Origin: an uncultured Alistipes sp.
GTDB taxonomy: Bacteria; Bacteroidota; Bacteroidia; Bacteroidales; Rikenellaceae
NCBI GenBank assembly: GCA_944320685.1
Contig: CALUIK010000002.1
Coordinates: 186,001 to 250,000, forward strand
Direction of reading: 5' to 3'
Length of the DNA: 64,000 nucleotides
A model generated the notes under the pieces. The model saw only the letters and a program-made list of their open reading frames with translations. It had not been told where the DNA came from and searched no databases. The first letter of the stretch is position 1. Every line of letters starts with the position of its first letter. A program made the position numbers and the translations under genes. Positions 25,957-34,872 of the stretch are shown here, one piece after another.

Positions 25957-28776
25957 TTAAAAATCCCATTTTATACCTATGTTGAACGTAGGTTTGTAAT
26001 ACTCCAGCTGCGCCATGCGGCTGCGTATGCCCTGGTAGTATCGCAGCGGCTGGTTGGTGAGGTTGTTTGCCTCGACGAAGATGCGCAGGTCACGGTATAT
26101 GCGGTACGATGCGTTGGCGTCGAGGAAGAGTTGTCCTCCGTAGTAGCGGTCCTCGAAGGCGTTGCCAGCAACCTCGTCGAGGTAGTTGCCCGTATAGTTG
26201 AGCGATAACCGTGCCGAAAAACGGGTGTTCTCCCATGCCAGCGAGGCGTTGAACATGTGGGGGGCGGTACCAGGGAATTCCACGTCGGTGCGCTCCTCGC
26301 CGTCCTCGTTATATATGCCCTGCGCGATAGAGTGTGTGTAGGTGTAGTTCAGCATAAGGCTGAAGTTGCGCAGGAAACGCGAAGCGAAGAAGTCGAATTT
26401 GCGCTGCAGGGCGATCTCCACGCCGAACAGGTCCACATGGTCGCCGTTGAGCGGCCGTACGAACTCCCACTGCTCGCCTGCGGGGATCGGATTGGGCAGG
26501 CTGGGGAAGTCGGCCGCGAACTTGTCCGTGGTGTAGCTCGAGTCGAGATAGTTGTATATGAAATTGTTGAGGTGCTTGTAGAAGATGCCGCCCGAGATGA
26601 TGCCAACCGACTGGAAGTAATATTCGCCCATGAGGTCGACGTTGTACGAATAGGTCGCCTTCAAGTCGGAATTGCCGGCCGAGATCTCGCGGTTTTCAGC
26701 CTGTACGTCAGCGAAAGGTATCAGCGCATAGTAGTTGGGACGTGCCAGCGCCGTCGAGAATGCGCCGCGTGCGACGAAGCGGTCGTTTACGTTCCATCGG
26801 AGCGTGAGGCTGGGCAGGACGTTGGTGTAGCTGTTGCGGGCATCGCGGCTGTCGGCATTATCGTAATCCTCGTTGAGTACATAGTTGCCTTCGTAATCGA
26901 CGCGCGTATGTTCGATGCGGGCGCCTACGATGAAGGTAAGGTCGGGTGTTATGTCCTGATCCCAGCGCAGGTAGCCGGCATAGATCTGCTCGTTGGCGTT
27001 GTAGTTGTTGACCAGATACTCCGACGGGTCGGCCTCGGGCGCAAACATGACGGGATCGTACAGGTTGACGTTTCCGAGCCACGTGTTGGATACGAATGTT
27101 CCGGGAACATACCGGTCACCCTGTGTAAGGGGCGAGTCGTAGACGACGTTGTCTATGCCTGCGAGTGACGGCATGCCGTCGACGGGGGTGTATTCATAGA
27201 AGTTGTTGTTGCGTTCCTTGCTCTTGATACGGGCACGCAGGCCGAAGTGCAGACGCCCCTTCTGTCCGTCGATTACAGAGAATGGTACGCGGGCATTGAC
27301 CTTGGCGGCATATTCCGTCTCGTCGGTATAGTCGTGCTGCTCGGTGAGCTTGTCGAATGCGAAGAGGCCGGGGTCCTGTGCCGGGGCCGATACGTAGGGC
27401 AGGTATGTGTCCGAGAGGTCCTGCGAGAGGGCCACTCCTTCCTGAATATACTCGATGTAACGTTCGTGTGGACGGTCCTCGCTCGCCTTCGAGTAACTGA
27501 TGTTCCAGTCGAGGTCGAACTTGGGCGATATGAGGTGCGTTCCCGTCAGGGCGTATGACTGCACTCTCTGGTCCTCAAGGCGGCGGCGCTTGTTGCGCGA
27601 ATCGTCGATGCCTCCTTTGGTCTCGCGCGATATGGCTCCCGTGTATCCAGTTATGGAGGTGTTGTCGTATACGGGTTCTATATCTTGGAACCTCGTTCGG
27701 TAGCGGTTCTCGCGGTCGTCGCGCCAGTTGTACATTACGTCGGCGGCGATGGTGTTGTTGGCGTTGATTTTCCAGTCGAGGTTGAGCGAGGCACTGCGGC
27801 GTATGCGCTGAACGTCATACTTGCGGATATCCATCTCCTCGACATATACGTTCCGGTAATCGTCCTCGGCCCACACGGCCTCGATGTTGTCCGATCCGTA
27901 ATCCTTGTTCATGTACGAAGCACTGAGCACGATGCCGACCTTCTCCTTGGCGAAGCGGTTGGAGTATACGAAAGATCCCGACCCCGTTGCGCCGTTGCGT
28001 ATGGGATTGTATCCTCCGAGTGCCGTGAGCGATATGCGCTGCCCGCCCGATGCGGCGCGCGTGACCAGATCCACCGAACCGCCTATGGCGTCGCCGTCCA
28101 TGTCGGGAGTCAGAGTCTTGTTCACCTGTATCGTCTGGATCATGTCCGACGGGATCAGGTCCATCTGCACTTTGCGGTTGTCGCCTTCGGCCGATGGTAT
28201 GCGGTTGCCGTTGAGCGTTACCGAGTTGAGTTCCGAAGCCAGACCGCGTACGATGATGTTGCGCGCCTCGCCCTGATCGTTCTGCATCGTTATGCCCGGT
28301 ACGCGTTTTAGCGCGTCGCCTATGTTCGAGTCGGGGAAGCGGCCTACCTGATCGGCGGATATTACGTTGGTTATGTTGCGGTTGGTGCGTTGTTGGTTGA
28401 AGGCCTTGGCCTGTCCGCGCAACATGTCTCCCATCACAACGACGGCGCCGACCGATACGGCGTCCTCCTCCATTACGATCGAGACGGAAGTATTGCCGTC
28501 AGCGGTGACCGTCGCTTGGGTGTAGTTCATCTTGTATCCGAGATACGAGGTCTCTATCTCGTATGATCCGGCCGGTACGTCGAGAAATTCGAAGTATCCG
28601 TTCTTGTCGGAGATGGTGTAGCGGTTGAACTTGTCCAGACGCAGGATTGCTCCCGGAAGGGTACGGCTTCCGCTCTTCTCGGTTACGGTTCCCGACAGGA
28701 CGCCGACTCCCTGTGCCGAACTGACAATAGGCGTCAGCGTTGCTAATAAGAAAAACAGAGGTAAAAGTTTTTTCAT
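25957..28776 (-). CDS. TonB-dependent outer-membrane receptor
   Basis: The 939-residue product has a signal peptide ending SSAQG, an N-terminal carboxypeptidase-regulatory-like beta-sandwich (about 25-105; VLSGTVTEKSGSRTLPGAILRL), a plug domain (about 115-240) with VPGITMQNDQGEARNIIVRGL, and a C-terminal beta-barrel ending in the aromatic TFNIGIKWDF. The NxxQGE-RNIIVRG plug matches the large Caulobacter/Xanthomonas-type receptor family. There is no SusD partner; the companion is the phosphoesterase downstream. The transported ligand is unknown; a phosphorylated compound or its product would fit the pairing (inference). Confidence 0.92.
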   Translation of the reverse strand: MKKLLPLFFLLATLTPIVSSAQGVGVLSGTVTEKSGSRTLPGAILRLDKFNRYTISDKNGYFEFLDVPAGSYEIETSYLGYKMNYTQATVTADGNTSVSIVMEEDAVSVGAVVVMGDMLRGQAKAFNQQRTNRNITNVISADQVGRFPDSNIGDALKRVPGITMQNDQGEARNIIVRGLASELNSVTLNGNRIPSAEGDNRKVQMDLIPSDMIQTIQVNKTLTPDMDGDAIGGSVDLVTRAASGGQRISLTALGGYNPIRNGATGSGSFVYSNRFAKEKVGIVLSASYMNKDYGSDNIEAVWAEDDYRNVYVEEMDIRKYDVQRIRRSASLNLDWKINANNTIAADVMYNWRDDRENRYRTRFQDIEPVYDNTSITGYTGAISRETKGGIDDSRNKRRRLEDQRVQSYALTGTHLISPKFDLDWNISYSKASEDRPHERYIEYIQEGVALSQDLSDTYLPYVSAPAQDPGLFAFDKLTEQHDYTDETEYAAKVNARVPFSVIDGQKGRLHFGLRARIKSKERNNNFYEYTPVDGMPSLAGIDNVVYDSPLTQGDRYVPGTFVSNTWLGNVNLYDPVMFAPEADPSEYLVNNYNANEQIYAGYLRWDQDITPDLTFIVGARIEHTRVDYEGNYVLNEDYDNADSRDARNSYTNVLPSLTLRWNVNDRFVARGAFSTALARPNYYALIPFADVQAENREISAGNSDLKATYSYNVDLMGEYYFQSVGIISGGIFYKHLNNFIYNYLDSSYTTDKFAADFPSLPNPIPAGEQWEFVRPLNGDHVDLFGVEIALQRKFDFFASRFLRNFSLMLNYTYTHSIAQGIYNEDGEERTDVEFPGTAPHMFNASLAWENTRFSARLSLNYTGNYLDEVAGNAFEDRYYGGQLFLDANASYRIYRDLRIFVEANNLTNQPLRYYQGIRSRMAQLEYYKPTFNIGIKWDF

Positions 28777-28803
28777 CTCTCCAAGTGTTGGTTAATGCTG
28801 CGG

Positions 28804-28811
28804 CAAAAGTA
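28804..28811 (-). promoter_or_regulatory. -7 promoter element for the TonB receptor gene
   Basis: Minus-strand TACTTTTG (28811-28804) matches TAnnTTTG and lies 28 bases upstream of the ATG. A clear -33 TTG is not seen. Confidence 0.5.
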
Positions 28812-28940
28812 TCGGCTTGATGTTACGATTTCGTGTTCGATCCGTTAAGATCGTATTAAACGGACGTCTAACAGCATTGGCAGATGGCAGTTATGCACGG
28901 GAAGAGCATGGCGTGTGGCGTTCGGCGGATACAGTATGGC

Positions 28941-28971
28941 GGGGAGGCCGCCTGTTTCGGACGGCCTCCCC
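28941..28971 (-). terminator. Hairpin downstream of the TIM-barrel lipoprotein gene
   Basis: Ten-base perfect inverted repeat (28941-28950 with 28962-28971). No T run is apparent, so termination strength is uncertain. It lies about 40 bases past the stop of the 29011-30015 gene. Confidence 0.6.
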
Positions 28972-29010
28972 GTTGCTGCGGATCTTTGTGCCCACTCCTG
29001 TTTGCGGGCA

Positions 29011-30015
29011 TTATCCCATGATGCAGGTACGCGCATATTCCATGCAGCGTGCCACCTCATCGACGGGAGTTGACCCTTCGGGGACGGGATATTCGAGCTC
29101 TATATCGCAATGGACGGGCCAGCCTTTCCTGCCGGCATTCGAGGCGACGAGATCGAACAGCTGCGGCAGCGGCGTCTCGCCTTTGCCCCACGGCATGTTG
29201 CGGTTGCCGTGCCGCGGAGATGTCTTGTCCTTGACATGTATCGATACGATGCGGTCGTGGTATTCGCGAATGATGTCGCATGGGTTGTTGCCCGTGCAGC
29301 CGAAATAGTGGCCCGCGTCGAAGTTGATCATTATCCTGCCACTGTATTTCAAGTACGTGTCGTATCCGCGCCAATTGCGCTTGACGGCTTGGAAATGGTT
29401 GTGGAATATCAGATACAGGCCGTATTTCTCTGCAAATGGGGCCGTACGCTGTGCCGTCTCCTCGCTCAATTCCGTCGTTATGCCCATGGCGCCGATGGCA
29501 CGGCATGCCTCGAATACGTGTTCTATCTGTTCGTCCGTCATGGATGCCGAAAGAGGGTATTTTATAATATGTATGTCGACACCGGCACGGCGGTACAATT
29601 CACCCAGACGGGCATATGCGGCATAGTCGGAACGCTGTTCCGCAGATTTGACTCGCACCTCCCCTTGCCGTAAAGGCTGCGGCGGTATGGGGCCTCTGGC
29701 GTGTTTGGCATGCGGCATCTGCGGCATTTGCGGACGTGCGGCATAGCTCTCGGCGACGCCGCCCATCAGTTCTACCGATCCAATGCCCGCGCCGAGCGTA
29801 TATAGCAGCGTATCGCCGGCCGTGGATGACGGCATATCGCGGAAACTGTAGGTTATGGCACCTATCTGAACCCCCTTGAAGTTCGAGCGGTTGCCGCTGC
29901 GGCCGAGCAGGGCATCGCATGAGGTTATGAGCGGCGTTACGGCCAGCGCTCCTGCGGCAGCCGCTCCTATCTTGAGAAAATCGGCTCTGCTGATATGGTT
30001 TTTGCGTGATGTCAT
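29011..30015 (-). CDS. Sugar phosphate isomerase/epimerase-like TIM-barrel protein, exported
   Basis: The 334-residue product has an export signal with SRADFLKIGAAAAGALAV and a possible lipobox at ITSC (Cys33). The start resembles a Tat signal but has one Arg where two are usual. The body is a xylose-isomerase-like TIM barrel: VQIGAITYSFRD, GIGSVELMG, LIFHNHFQAV, MINFDAGHYFGC and VSIHVKDK carry the metal-binding Glu, His, Asp and His positions. A 30-residue Met/Pro/His/Arg-rich stretch (around residues 93-120, PQMPQMPHAKHARG) is inserted after the second strand. Exported members in Bacteroidales often accompany glycan degradation; the substrate is unknown. Confidence 0.83.
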   Translation of the reverse strand: MTSRKNHISRADFLKIGAAAAGALAVTPLITSCDALLGRSGNRSNFKGVQIGAITYSFRDMPSSTAGDTLLYTLGAGIGSVELMGGVAESYAARPQMPQMPHAKHARGPIPPQPLRQGEVRVKSAEQRSDYAAYARLGELYRRAGVDIHIIKYPLSASMTDEQIEHVFEACRAIGAMGITTELSEETAQRTAPFAEKYGLYLIFHNHFQAVKRNWRGYDTYLKYSGRIMINFDAGHYFGCTGNNPCDIIREYHDRIVSIHVKDKTSPRHGNRNMPWGKGETPLPQLFDLVASNAGRKGWPVHCDIELEYPVPEGSTPVDEVARCMEYARTCIMG

Positions 30016-30278
30016 CCGACGGTTGGTTATTCCCTGCCATAAAATTAATAAAAAGACGATGTTACGGTACGCATATCAAGGCGAAACGGCCAAAATGAGG
30101 GGTGAACCGCTGCCGAGGAAAAAAAGAACAGCATGCAGGTGATAATTTTTTCCAAAAAATCATAATAAATGCAACGTGAGGTACGTTATTAAGGCGTAAT
30201 GAGAAAAGGAGGATATATGGGATAAATTGCCTAATTTGGAAATAAAAACAAAAAAGTATTTAAACTTATTATGTGATT

Positions 30279-31781
30279 ATGAAAAAGACGGCATTTGTAA
30301 TTTTAGGAGCAGTCATTGTATCGGCAGCCGTAGGCGGCTTGGCCGGTTGGAGTATAAACAGATATTCGGATGGCAGATCGGCCGATGCTATGTACTACGC
30401 GGCTGCGGGTGATGGCGATGTCGCTGTACGCGACACCATGCCCAAGGCGGGGACTCACTTTACGGCCTATCAGGCGGATCAATATCCCGACCTGACCTAT
30501 GCCGCCGAGAATGCGGTCAAGGCCGTGGTGAATATCGAGTCGGTACGAGAGGTACAGTACGGTGGCGGCCGTTCGTATGATCCTTTCTTCGACTTTTTCG
30601 GAATCCCTTACGGTTACGGCGAACCCCAGACGCGCGAGCAGCGTGCCGGCGGTTCGGGCGTGATCATCTCGGCCGACGGTTATATAGTGACAAACAACCA
30701 TGTGGTCGAGGATGCTACGAAGCTCAAGGTGAAGCTCAACGACGGGCGCCTCTTCGATGCGGAGCTGGTCGGCACCGATCCCACTACCGACATTGCCTTG
30801 ATAAAGATCGACAGCGAGGACCTGCCGACGTTGCCGTTCGGCAATTCCGACGATTTGCGTCTGGGCGAGTGGGTGCTGGCTATAGGTTCGCCATTCGACC
30901 TGCAGTCGACTATCACGGCAGGTATCGTGAGCGCGAAGGCTCGTGATCTGGGCGTGATCCCTAACGAGGCGCGTATCGAGTCGTTCATCCAGACCGACGC
31001 GGCCGTCAATCCGGGCAACTCGGGCGGTGCGCTGGTCAATACGCGCGGAGAGTTGGTTGGCATCAACACCGTAATCAAGTCGTCGACCGGCAGCTATGTG
31101 GGCTATTCGTTTGCCGTACCCGAGACCATCGTGCGTAAGGTAGTCGTCGACTTGAAGGAGTACGGTGTCGTGCAGCGCGCGATGCTGGGGGTATCGTACC
31201 GTCCCATCGACCAAACGTTCATCGAGCAGATGGGTGAGGAGACAGGTATCAAGACCCCGGGCGGACTCTATGTGGCTTCGGTCGAGGAGGGCAGCGCCGC
31301 TTCGGAGGCCGGCATACGCAAGGGTGACATCATCGTGGCCATCGACGGCGCCAAGACCGACGATTCGTCGACAATGATGGAGAAGATGGCGCAGCATCGC
31401 CCCAACGACAAGGTCAAGATCACGCTGATGCGCGACGGTAACAAGAAGGAGGTTGTGGCCGTACTGAAGAATAAGGTGGGCAAGAATGAAATGATGACTC
31501 GTGATATGGTGGACGTGGCTGCCGTGTTGGGCGGCAAGTTCGCCGATGCGGGCAAGAAGATATGCGACAAGCTGGAGATTCGCGGCGGTGTGCAGGTGGT
31601 AAGTGTCATGCGCGGCGGACTGCTTGAAAGGGCCCGTGTACGTGAGGGTTTCATTATCACCCATATTAATGACCGCCAGATCACCTCGGTGAGCGATATG
31701 CAGCGTATGACCGACAGCGTAGAGTCGATCGACGGAATCTATCCCGACGGGCGTGCGGCAAGTTATGTGATCGTACAATAG
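30279..31781 (+). CDS. HtrA/DegP-like periplasmic serine protease with two PDZ domains
   Basis: The 500-residue product has an N-terminal signal or signal-anchor (residues 1-28), a trypsin-like domain with His141 (TNNHVV), Asp171 (TTDIALIKI) and Ser248 (NPGNSGGAL), then PDZ1 (about 295-390; VEEGSAASEAGIRKGDIIVAI) and PDZ2 (about 420-500). It degrades or refolds damaged envelope proteins. ATG 30279 follows an upstream in-frame GTG by two codons and gives the better signal. It is monocistronic, ended by the hairpin at 31829. Confidence 0.95.
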   Translation: MKKTAFVILGAVIVSAAVGGLAGWSINRYSDGRSADAMYYAAAGDGDVAVRDTMPKAGTHFTAYQADQYPDLTYAAENAVKAVVNIESVREVQYGGGRSYDPFFDFFGIPYGYGEPQTREQRAGGSGVIISADGYIVTNNHVVEDATKLKVKLNDGRLFDAELVGTDPTTDIALIKIDSEDLPTLPFGNSDDLRLGEWVLAIGSPFDLQSTITAGIVSAKARDLGVIPNEARIESFIQTDAAVNPGNSGGALVNTRGELVGINTVIKSSTGSYVGYSFAVPETIVRKVVVDLKEYGVVQRAMLGVSYRPIDQTFIEQMGEETGIKTPGGLYVASVEEGSAASEAGIRKGDIIVAIDGAKTDDSSTMMEKMAQHRPNDKVKITLMRDGNKKEVVAVLKNKVGKNEMMTRDMVDVAAVLGGKFADAGKKICDKLEIRGGVQVVSVMRGGLLERARVREGFIITHINDRQITSVSDMQRMTDSVESIDGIYPDGRAASYVIVQ

Positions 31782-31828
31782 ACGATATGTAATTAAATAA
31801 TGATTTTTATGTAAGGTTAGGTTAGGTG

Positions 31829-31868
31829 GAGAGCCCCGACGCCAACGGTGTCGGGGCTCTCTCGTTTC
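31829..31868 (+). terminator. Terminator after htrA
   Basis: An 11-base or longer perfect stem (31830-31840 with 31850-31860) is followed by a T-rich tract. Confidence 0.8.
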
Positions 31869-31903
31869 TTTACCTGAGTTTGTGTTCGCTGCTGAATATG
31901 TGA

Positions 31904-31942
31904 GGAACGGGGGCTCTGCCACAACGGCATAGCCCCCGTTCC
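31904..31942 (-). terminator. Hairpin downstream of trmB
   Basis: Twelve-base perfect inverted repeat (31904-31915 with 31931-31942), about 30 bases after the trmB stop on the minus strand; no long T run. Confidence 0.65.
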
Positions 31943-31971
31943 GTGTCACGGTGCCCGAGCGGGAGATATGG

Positions 31972-32715
31972 CTACCGTCTGGCCTCCTCGTTGTCTTTTT
32001 CGGTTTTCTCGTCCTCCTCCCAGTCGAACATCTCAAAGCGTCGGCGTCCGCCCAGCGAGAAGCGTGTATAGGTGATCGGCAGACCGAGTTGCAGGAATCG
32101 CTCCTCGTATGCCGTCTTTACGGAAAGTGTCTCGTCGGCATACCCCGTGCCGTAGATGTCGTTGTTCGACACTTCGCACGGCAGGCAGAAGCGGCGTATC
32201 ACCTCGTTGGTGTAGCCATAGAGATGCTGTGAGTCGGTCTTGAGGTTTATCCAGCCCTCCGCCTGAAGGAAACGGGCATAGTATTCGAGGAACAGCGGCG
32301 AGGTGAGGCGTTTCTTGGCGCGGCGCGTCTTGAGCTGCGGATCGGGGAAGGTGATCCATATCTCCGACACTTCGTTTTCGGCGAAAAACGAATCTATGAA
32401 CTCTATACGTGTGCGCAGGAATCCGACATTGTCCATCTGCTCTTCTGTTGCAGTCTTCGCGCCACGCCACATGCGTGCCCCTTTGATGTCGACACCTATA
32501 TAGTTGTACAGGGGATTGCGGCGGGCCAGAGCTATGGTGTATTCTCCCTTGCCGCAGCCGAGTTCGAGTATAATAGGGCGGTCGTTGGCGAAAAAATCGG
32601 TATTCCAACGCCCCTTGAGGGGGTGATCCTTATGGAATATATCCTCGAATTCGGGTTGTACGAGGCATTTGAATGTGAGGTTTTCGGCGAATCTTCTCAG
32701 TTTGTCTTTTCCCAC
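31972..32715 (-). CDS. trmB: tRNA (guanine(46)-N7)-methyltransferase
   Basis: SAM-dependent methylation of G46 in the tRNA variable loop. The 247-residue product has the SAM-binding ILELGCGKGEYTIALA, the GVDIKGARMWRGAK block, and the catalytic ITFPDPQLKTRRAKKRL region typical of TrmB. The start is GTG (32715): homologues in the phylum begin MGKxKL, and no in-frame ATG is available. The last 15 residues are highly acidic and charged. It lies 14 bases after gldH. Confidence 0.94.
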   Translation of the reverse strand: MGKDKLRRFAENLTFKCLVQPEFEDIFHKDHPLKGRWNTDFFANDRPIILELGCGKGEYTIALARRNPLYNYIGVDIKGARMWRGAKTATEEQMDNVGFLRTRIEFIDSFFAENEVSEIWITFPDPQLKTRRAKKRLTSPLFLEYYARFLQAEGWINLKTDSQHLYGYTNEVIRRFCLPCEVSNNDIYGTGYADETLSVKTAYEERFLQLGLPITYTRFSLGGRRRFEMFDWEEDEKTEKDNEEARR

Positions 32716-32729
32716 GGCGGTACTTTGTT

Positions 32730-33179
32730 CTATTGTGTTACGGGTTGGAATGCCACTCCGGCCGATTCTACGCCGGCGACTGGCATACGCGGTGTTATGT
32801 TGACCGTGTAGCTCCCTTGGCTGTGCAGCCGTACACGGCGGCGGTAGGGGAACTCCATATCCCCGCCGTATGATGCGGGTGCCGGTCCAGCGTCTACGGT
32901 TGCGAGAGTCAGCTGTTCGCGCATGCGCATCGAGTCGGGCGACAAGATCTCCATGTCGAGTGTCAGCTGCCTCATGCCGAAGCCGGGCGTGACATGCAAC
33001 ACCACCGACATGTCGTATAACGATACGGTGTCGGAGTTCTCGTAGACGACAGTGGCCGTATCATCCCAACGGCTGCGGTCGACATCAGTCATCACGACAC
33101 GGCACGGTTCCGTTCCGCAAGCTGCGCATACGGCGAGGCATGCGGCCGCAACGGGTATGGCGCCTTTATGTCGGTTCAT
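32730..33179 (-). CDS. gldH: GldH-like lipoprotein
   Basis: The 149-residue product has a lipoprotein-type signal (MNRHKGAIPVAAACLAVCAAC, with Cys21 as the likely lipidated residue). A single beta-rich domain follows with YENSDTVSLYDMSVVLHVTPGFGMRQLTLDME-type blocks and a C-terminal GSYTVNITPRMP, as in the gliding motility lipoprotein GldH. Non-gliding Bacteroidales keep GldH next to the ricT gene, as here; its role there is not known to me. A GTG nine bases upstream is possible; the ATG was preferred. Confidence 0.65.
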   Translation of the reverse strand: MNRHKGAIPVAAACLAVCAACGTEPCRVVMTDVDRSRWDDTATVVYENSDTVSLYDMSVVLHVTPGFGMRQLTLDMEILSPDSMRMREQLTLATVDAGPAPASYGGDMEFPYRRRVRLHSQGSYTVNITPRMPVAGVESAGVAFQPVTQ

Positions 33180-33202
33180 GCGCGGCACAGGTGGTACGTT
33201 TT

Positions 33203-34756
33203 TTATTCTTCCTTATTCTGTCCGGGCTGCTGCGATTGTTGTCTGGCTGCATCGCTGCGTTCGCTGCGTTCCCTGCGGCGTGGCGACGCACTTCCGCCAT
33301 CGCCTTTTCCCGCCTTGTTCGCATTCTCCGGACGGCGGCTTGGGCTCTGTCCAAGGTTGCGTGGATCCTGTCCCTGACTTTGGCTCTGGACTTGATTGCG
33401 GCCCCGCCGCTTCTCGTCGCGGCGTCGCGGCGTCTCACCCTCTGTCGGATTATTCTCATGCCTGTTCTGGCGTTTGCCGTCGCTCTCGACGGATTCGGTT
33501 TCTGCAGGCCGTGTATTTCTGTTTCGTCCCTCGTTCCGGTTGCCGCGACTGCCGGCGTTGCCGTTATTCCTTGGCTTTTCGTCGGCGGTATTGCTTTCCG
33601 CGCCTTCGGTATTCCCCTTCTCTTGGCGCCGTGTGTCCTTGCGGTTGCGGTTCTTGCGGCGTCTGCCGATATTGTCGAAACGGGTAATGCTGTCTTCGCC
33701 CGTGCGGAATGTCGGCTCCTCGGTTTGCGGGGTGTCGTCTCTGTCGGCTATCGAGTCGACCTTCTTGCCGGCACGGTTGGCGGCGAGAATCTCACGTACG
33801 CGGGAGGTAGGTATGGTTACGACGTTAACCATGGCGTCCTTGCTGCTGCTGAAAGTCATGGTATGGGCCAGAATGTCGGTCTTGACAAGGTAGTATTCGC
33901 CGTCAATGGCCTGCAGGGGATCCTTTACACGGGGAATGGTTTGGCGCGCATCGGCGTAGGCGTCGTATTCGTACATGAGGCAGCACTTGAGCTTCGAGCA
34001 CTGTCCAGCCAGTTTCTGAGGGTTGAGCGATATGTCCTGTACGCGGGCTGCGTTGGTGGTGACGCTCGAAAAGTTGGATACCCACGATGCGCAACACAAC
34101 TCCCGCCCACAGGCGCCGATGCCGCCGATGCGGCCGGCCTCCTGACGTGCGCCGATCTGTTTCATTTCGATGCGTATATGGAACCTTTCGGCGAATACCT
34201 TTATAAGTTCGCGGAAATCGACGCGGCCCTCGGCTATGTAGTAGAATATGGCCTTTATCTTGTCGCCCTGGTACTCTACGTCGCCGATCTTCATGTCGAG
34301 GCCCATGTCGGCGGCTATCTGGCGCGCCTGTATCATGGTGTCGTGTTCGAGGGCTATGGCCTCCTGCCAGCGCTCGATGTCATATGGCTTGGCCTTGCGG
34401 TATATCTTCTTGTATTCGCCGTTGAACGGAGTGAAGCCCGTACGCCTGATCTGTTTGGCCACCATGTCGCCCGTAAGCGATACGATGCCTATGTCGTGTC
34501 CGGGCGAGGCCTCCACGGCGACGATGTCGCCGCGTTTGAGATTCAGGTTGTTGACGTTCTGATAGTACGAGCGGCGCGTATTCTTGAAGCGTACCTCGTA
34601 TATATCGGTCGGTATATTGTCGGGATACTCCTCCAGCCACGGCGTCTCGTGGAGTTTGAAACAGCCTTCTACCTGCTCGACCTTGAGTTCCGAGCCGCAG
34701 TCGCAGAGGCGGAAACCGCGTCCCATTTCGGGTATATGTTTTTTAGAACAACTCAT
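33203..34756 (-). CDS. ricT: RicT/PSP1-domain protein with long disordered tail
   Basis: The 517-residue product begins MSCSKKHIPEMGRGFRLCDC. Its PSP1/RicT core (about 60-290) carries the clustered cysteines IGACGRELCCASW and LAGQCSKLKCCLMYEYDAY, which in the Bacillus RicAFT complex help hold [4Fe-4S] clusters. The core ends near residue 345. The remaining 170 or so residues are low complexity, dominated by Arg, Asn, Gln, Glu, Gly and Ser, and look disordered and RNA-binding-like. In Bacillus the complex guides RNase Y; the role in Bacteroidetes is not established. Frame open to 34798; ATG 34756 is the family start. Confidence 0.88.
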   Translation of the reverse strand: MSCSKKHIPEMGRGFRLCDCGSELKVEQVEGCFKLHETPWLEEYPDNIPTDIYEVRFKNTRRSYYQNVNNLNLKRGDIVAVEASPGHDIGIVSLTGDMVAKQIRRTGFTPFNGEYKKIYRKAKPYDIERWQEAIALEHDTMIQARQIAADMGLDMKIGDVEYQGDKIKAIFYYIAEGRVDFRELIKVFAERFHIRIEMKQIGARQEAGRIGGIGACGRELCCASWVSNFSSVTTNAARVQDISLNPQKLAGQCSKLKCCLMYEYDAYADARQTIPRVKDPLQAIDGEYYLVKTDILAHTMTFSSSKDAMVNVVTIPTSRVREILAANRAGKKVDSIADRDDTPQTEEPTFRTGEDSITRFDNIGRRRKNRNRKDTRRQEKGNTEGAESNTADEKPRNNGNAGSRGNRNEGRNRNTRPAETESVESDGKRQNRHENNPTEGETPRRRDEKRRGRNQVQSQSQGQDPRNLGQSPSRRPENANKAGKGDGGSASPRRRERSERSDAARQQSQQPGQNKEE

Positions 34757-34872
34757 CTGTATGCGAAAATTTGTGTAAATATATGAAATATTTTTCATAT
34801 TCCGGCCATATCATTCGCTCTTTGCCCCCTCCCGTTTGGGCAGGCGGCATGCCGAATGCCTCCCGGCCGTGG

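Noticed and set aside
33140..34786. 548-codon plus-strand frame opposite ricT and gldH
   Set aside because: It has hydrophobic stretches, but these mirror the Arg/Asn/Gln-rich tail codons of RicT on the other strand; the RicT core motifs make the minus strand the coding one.
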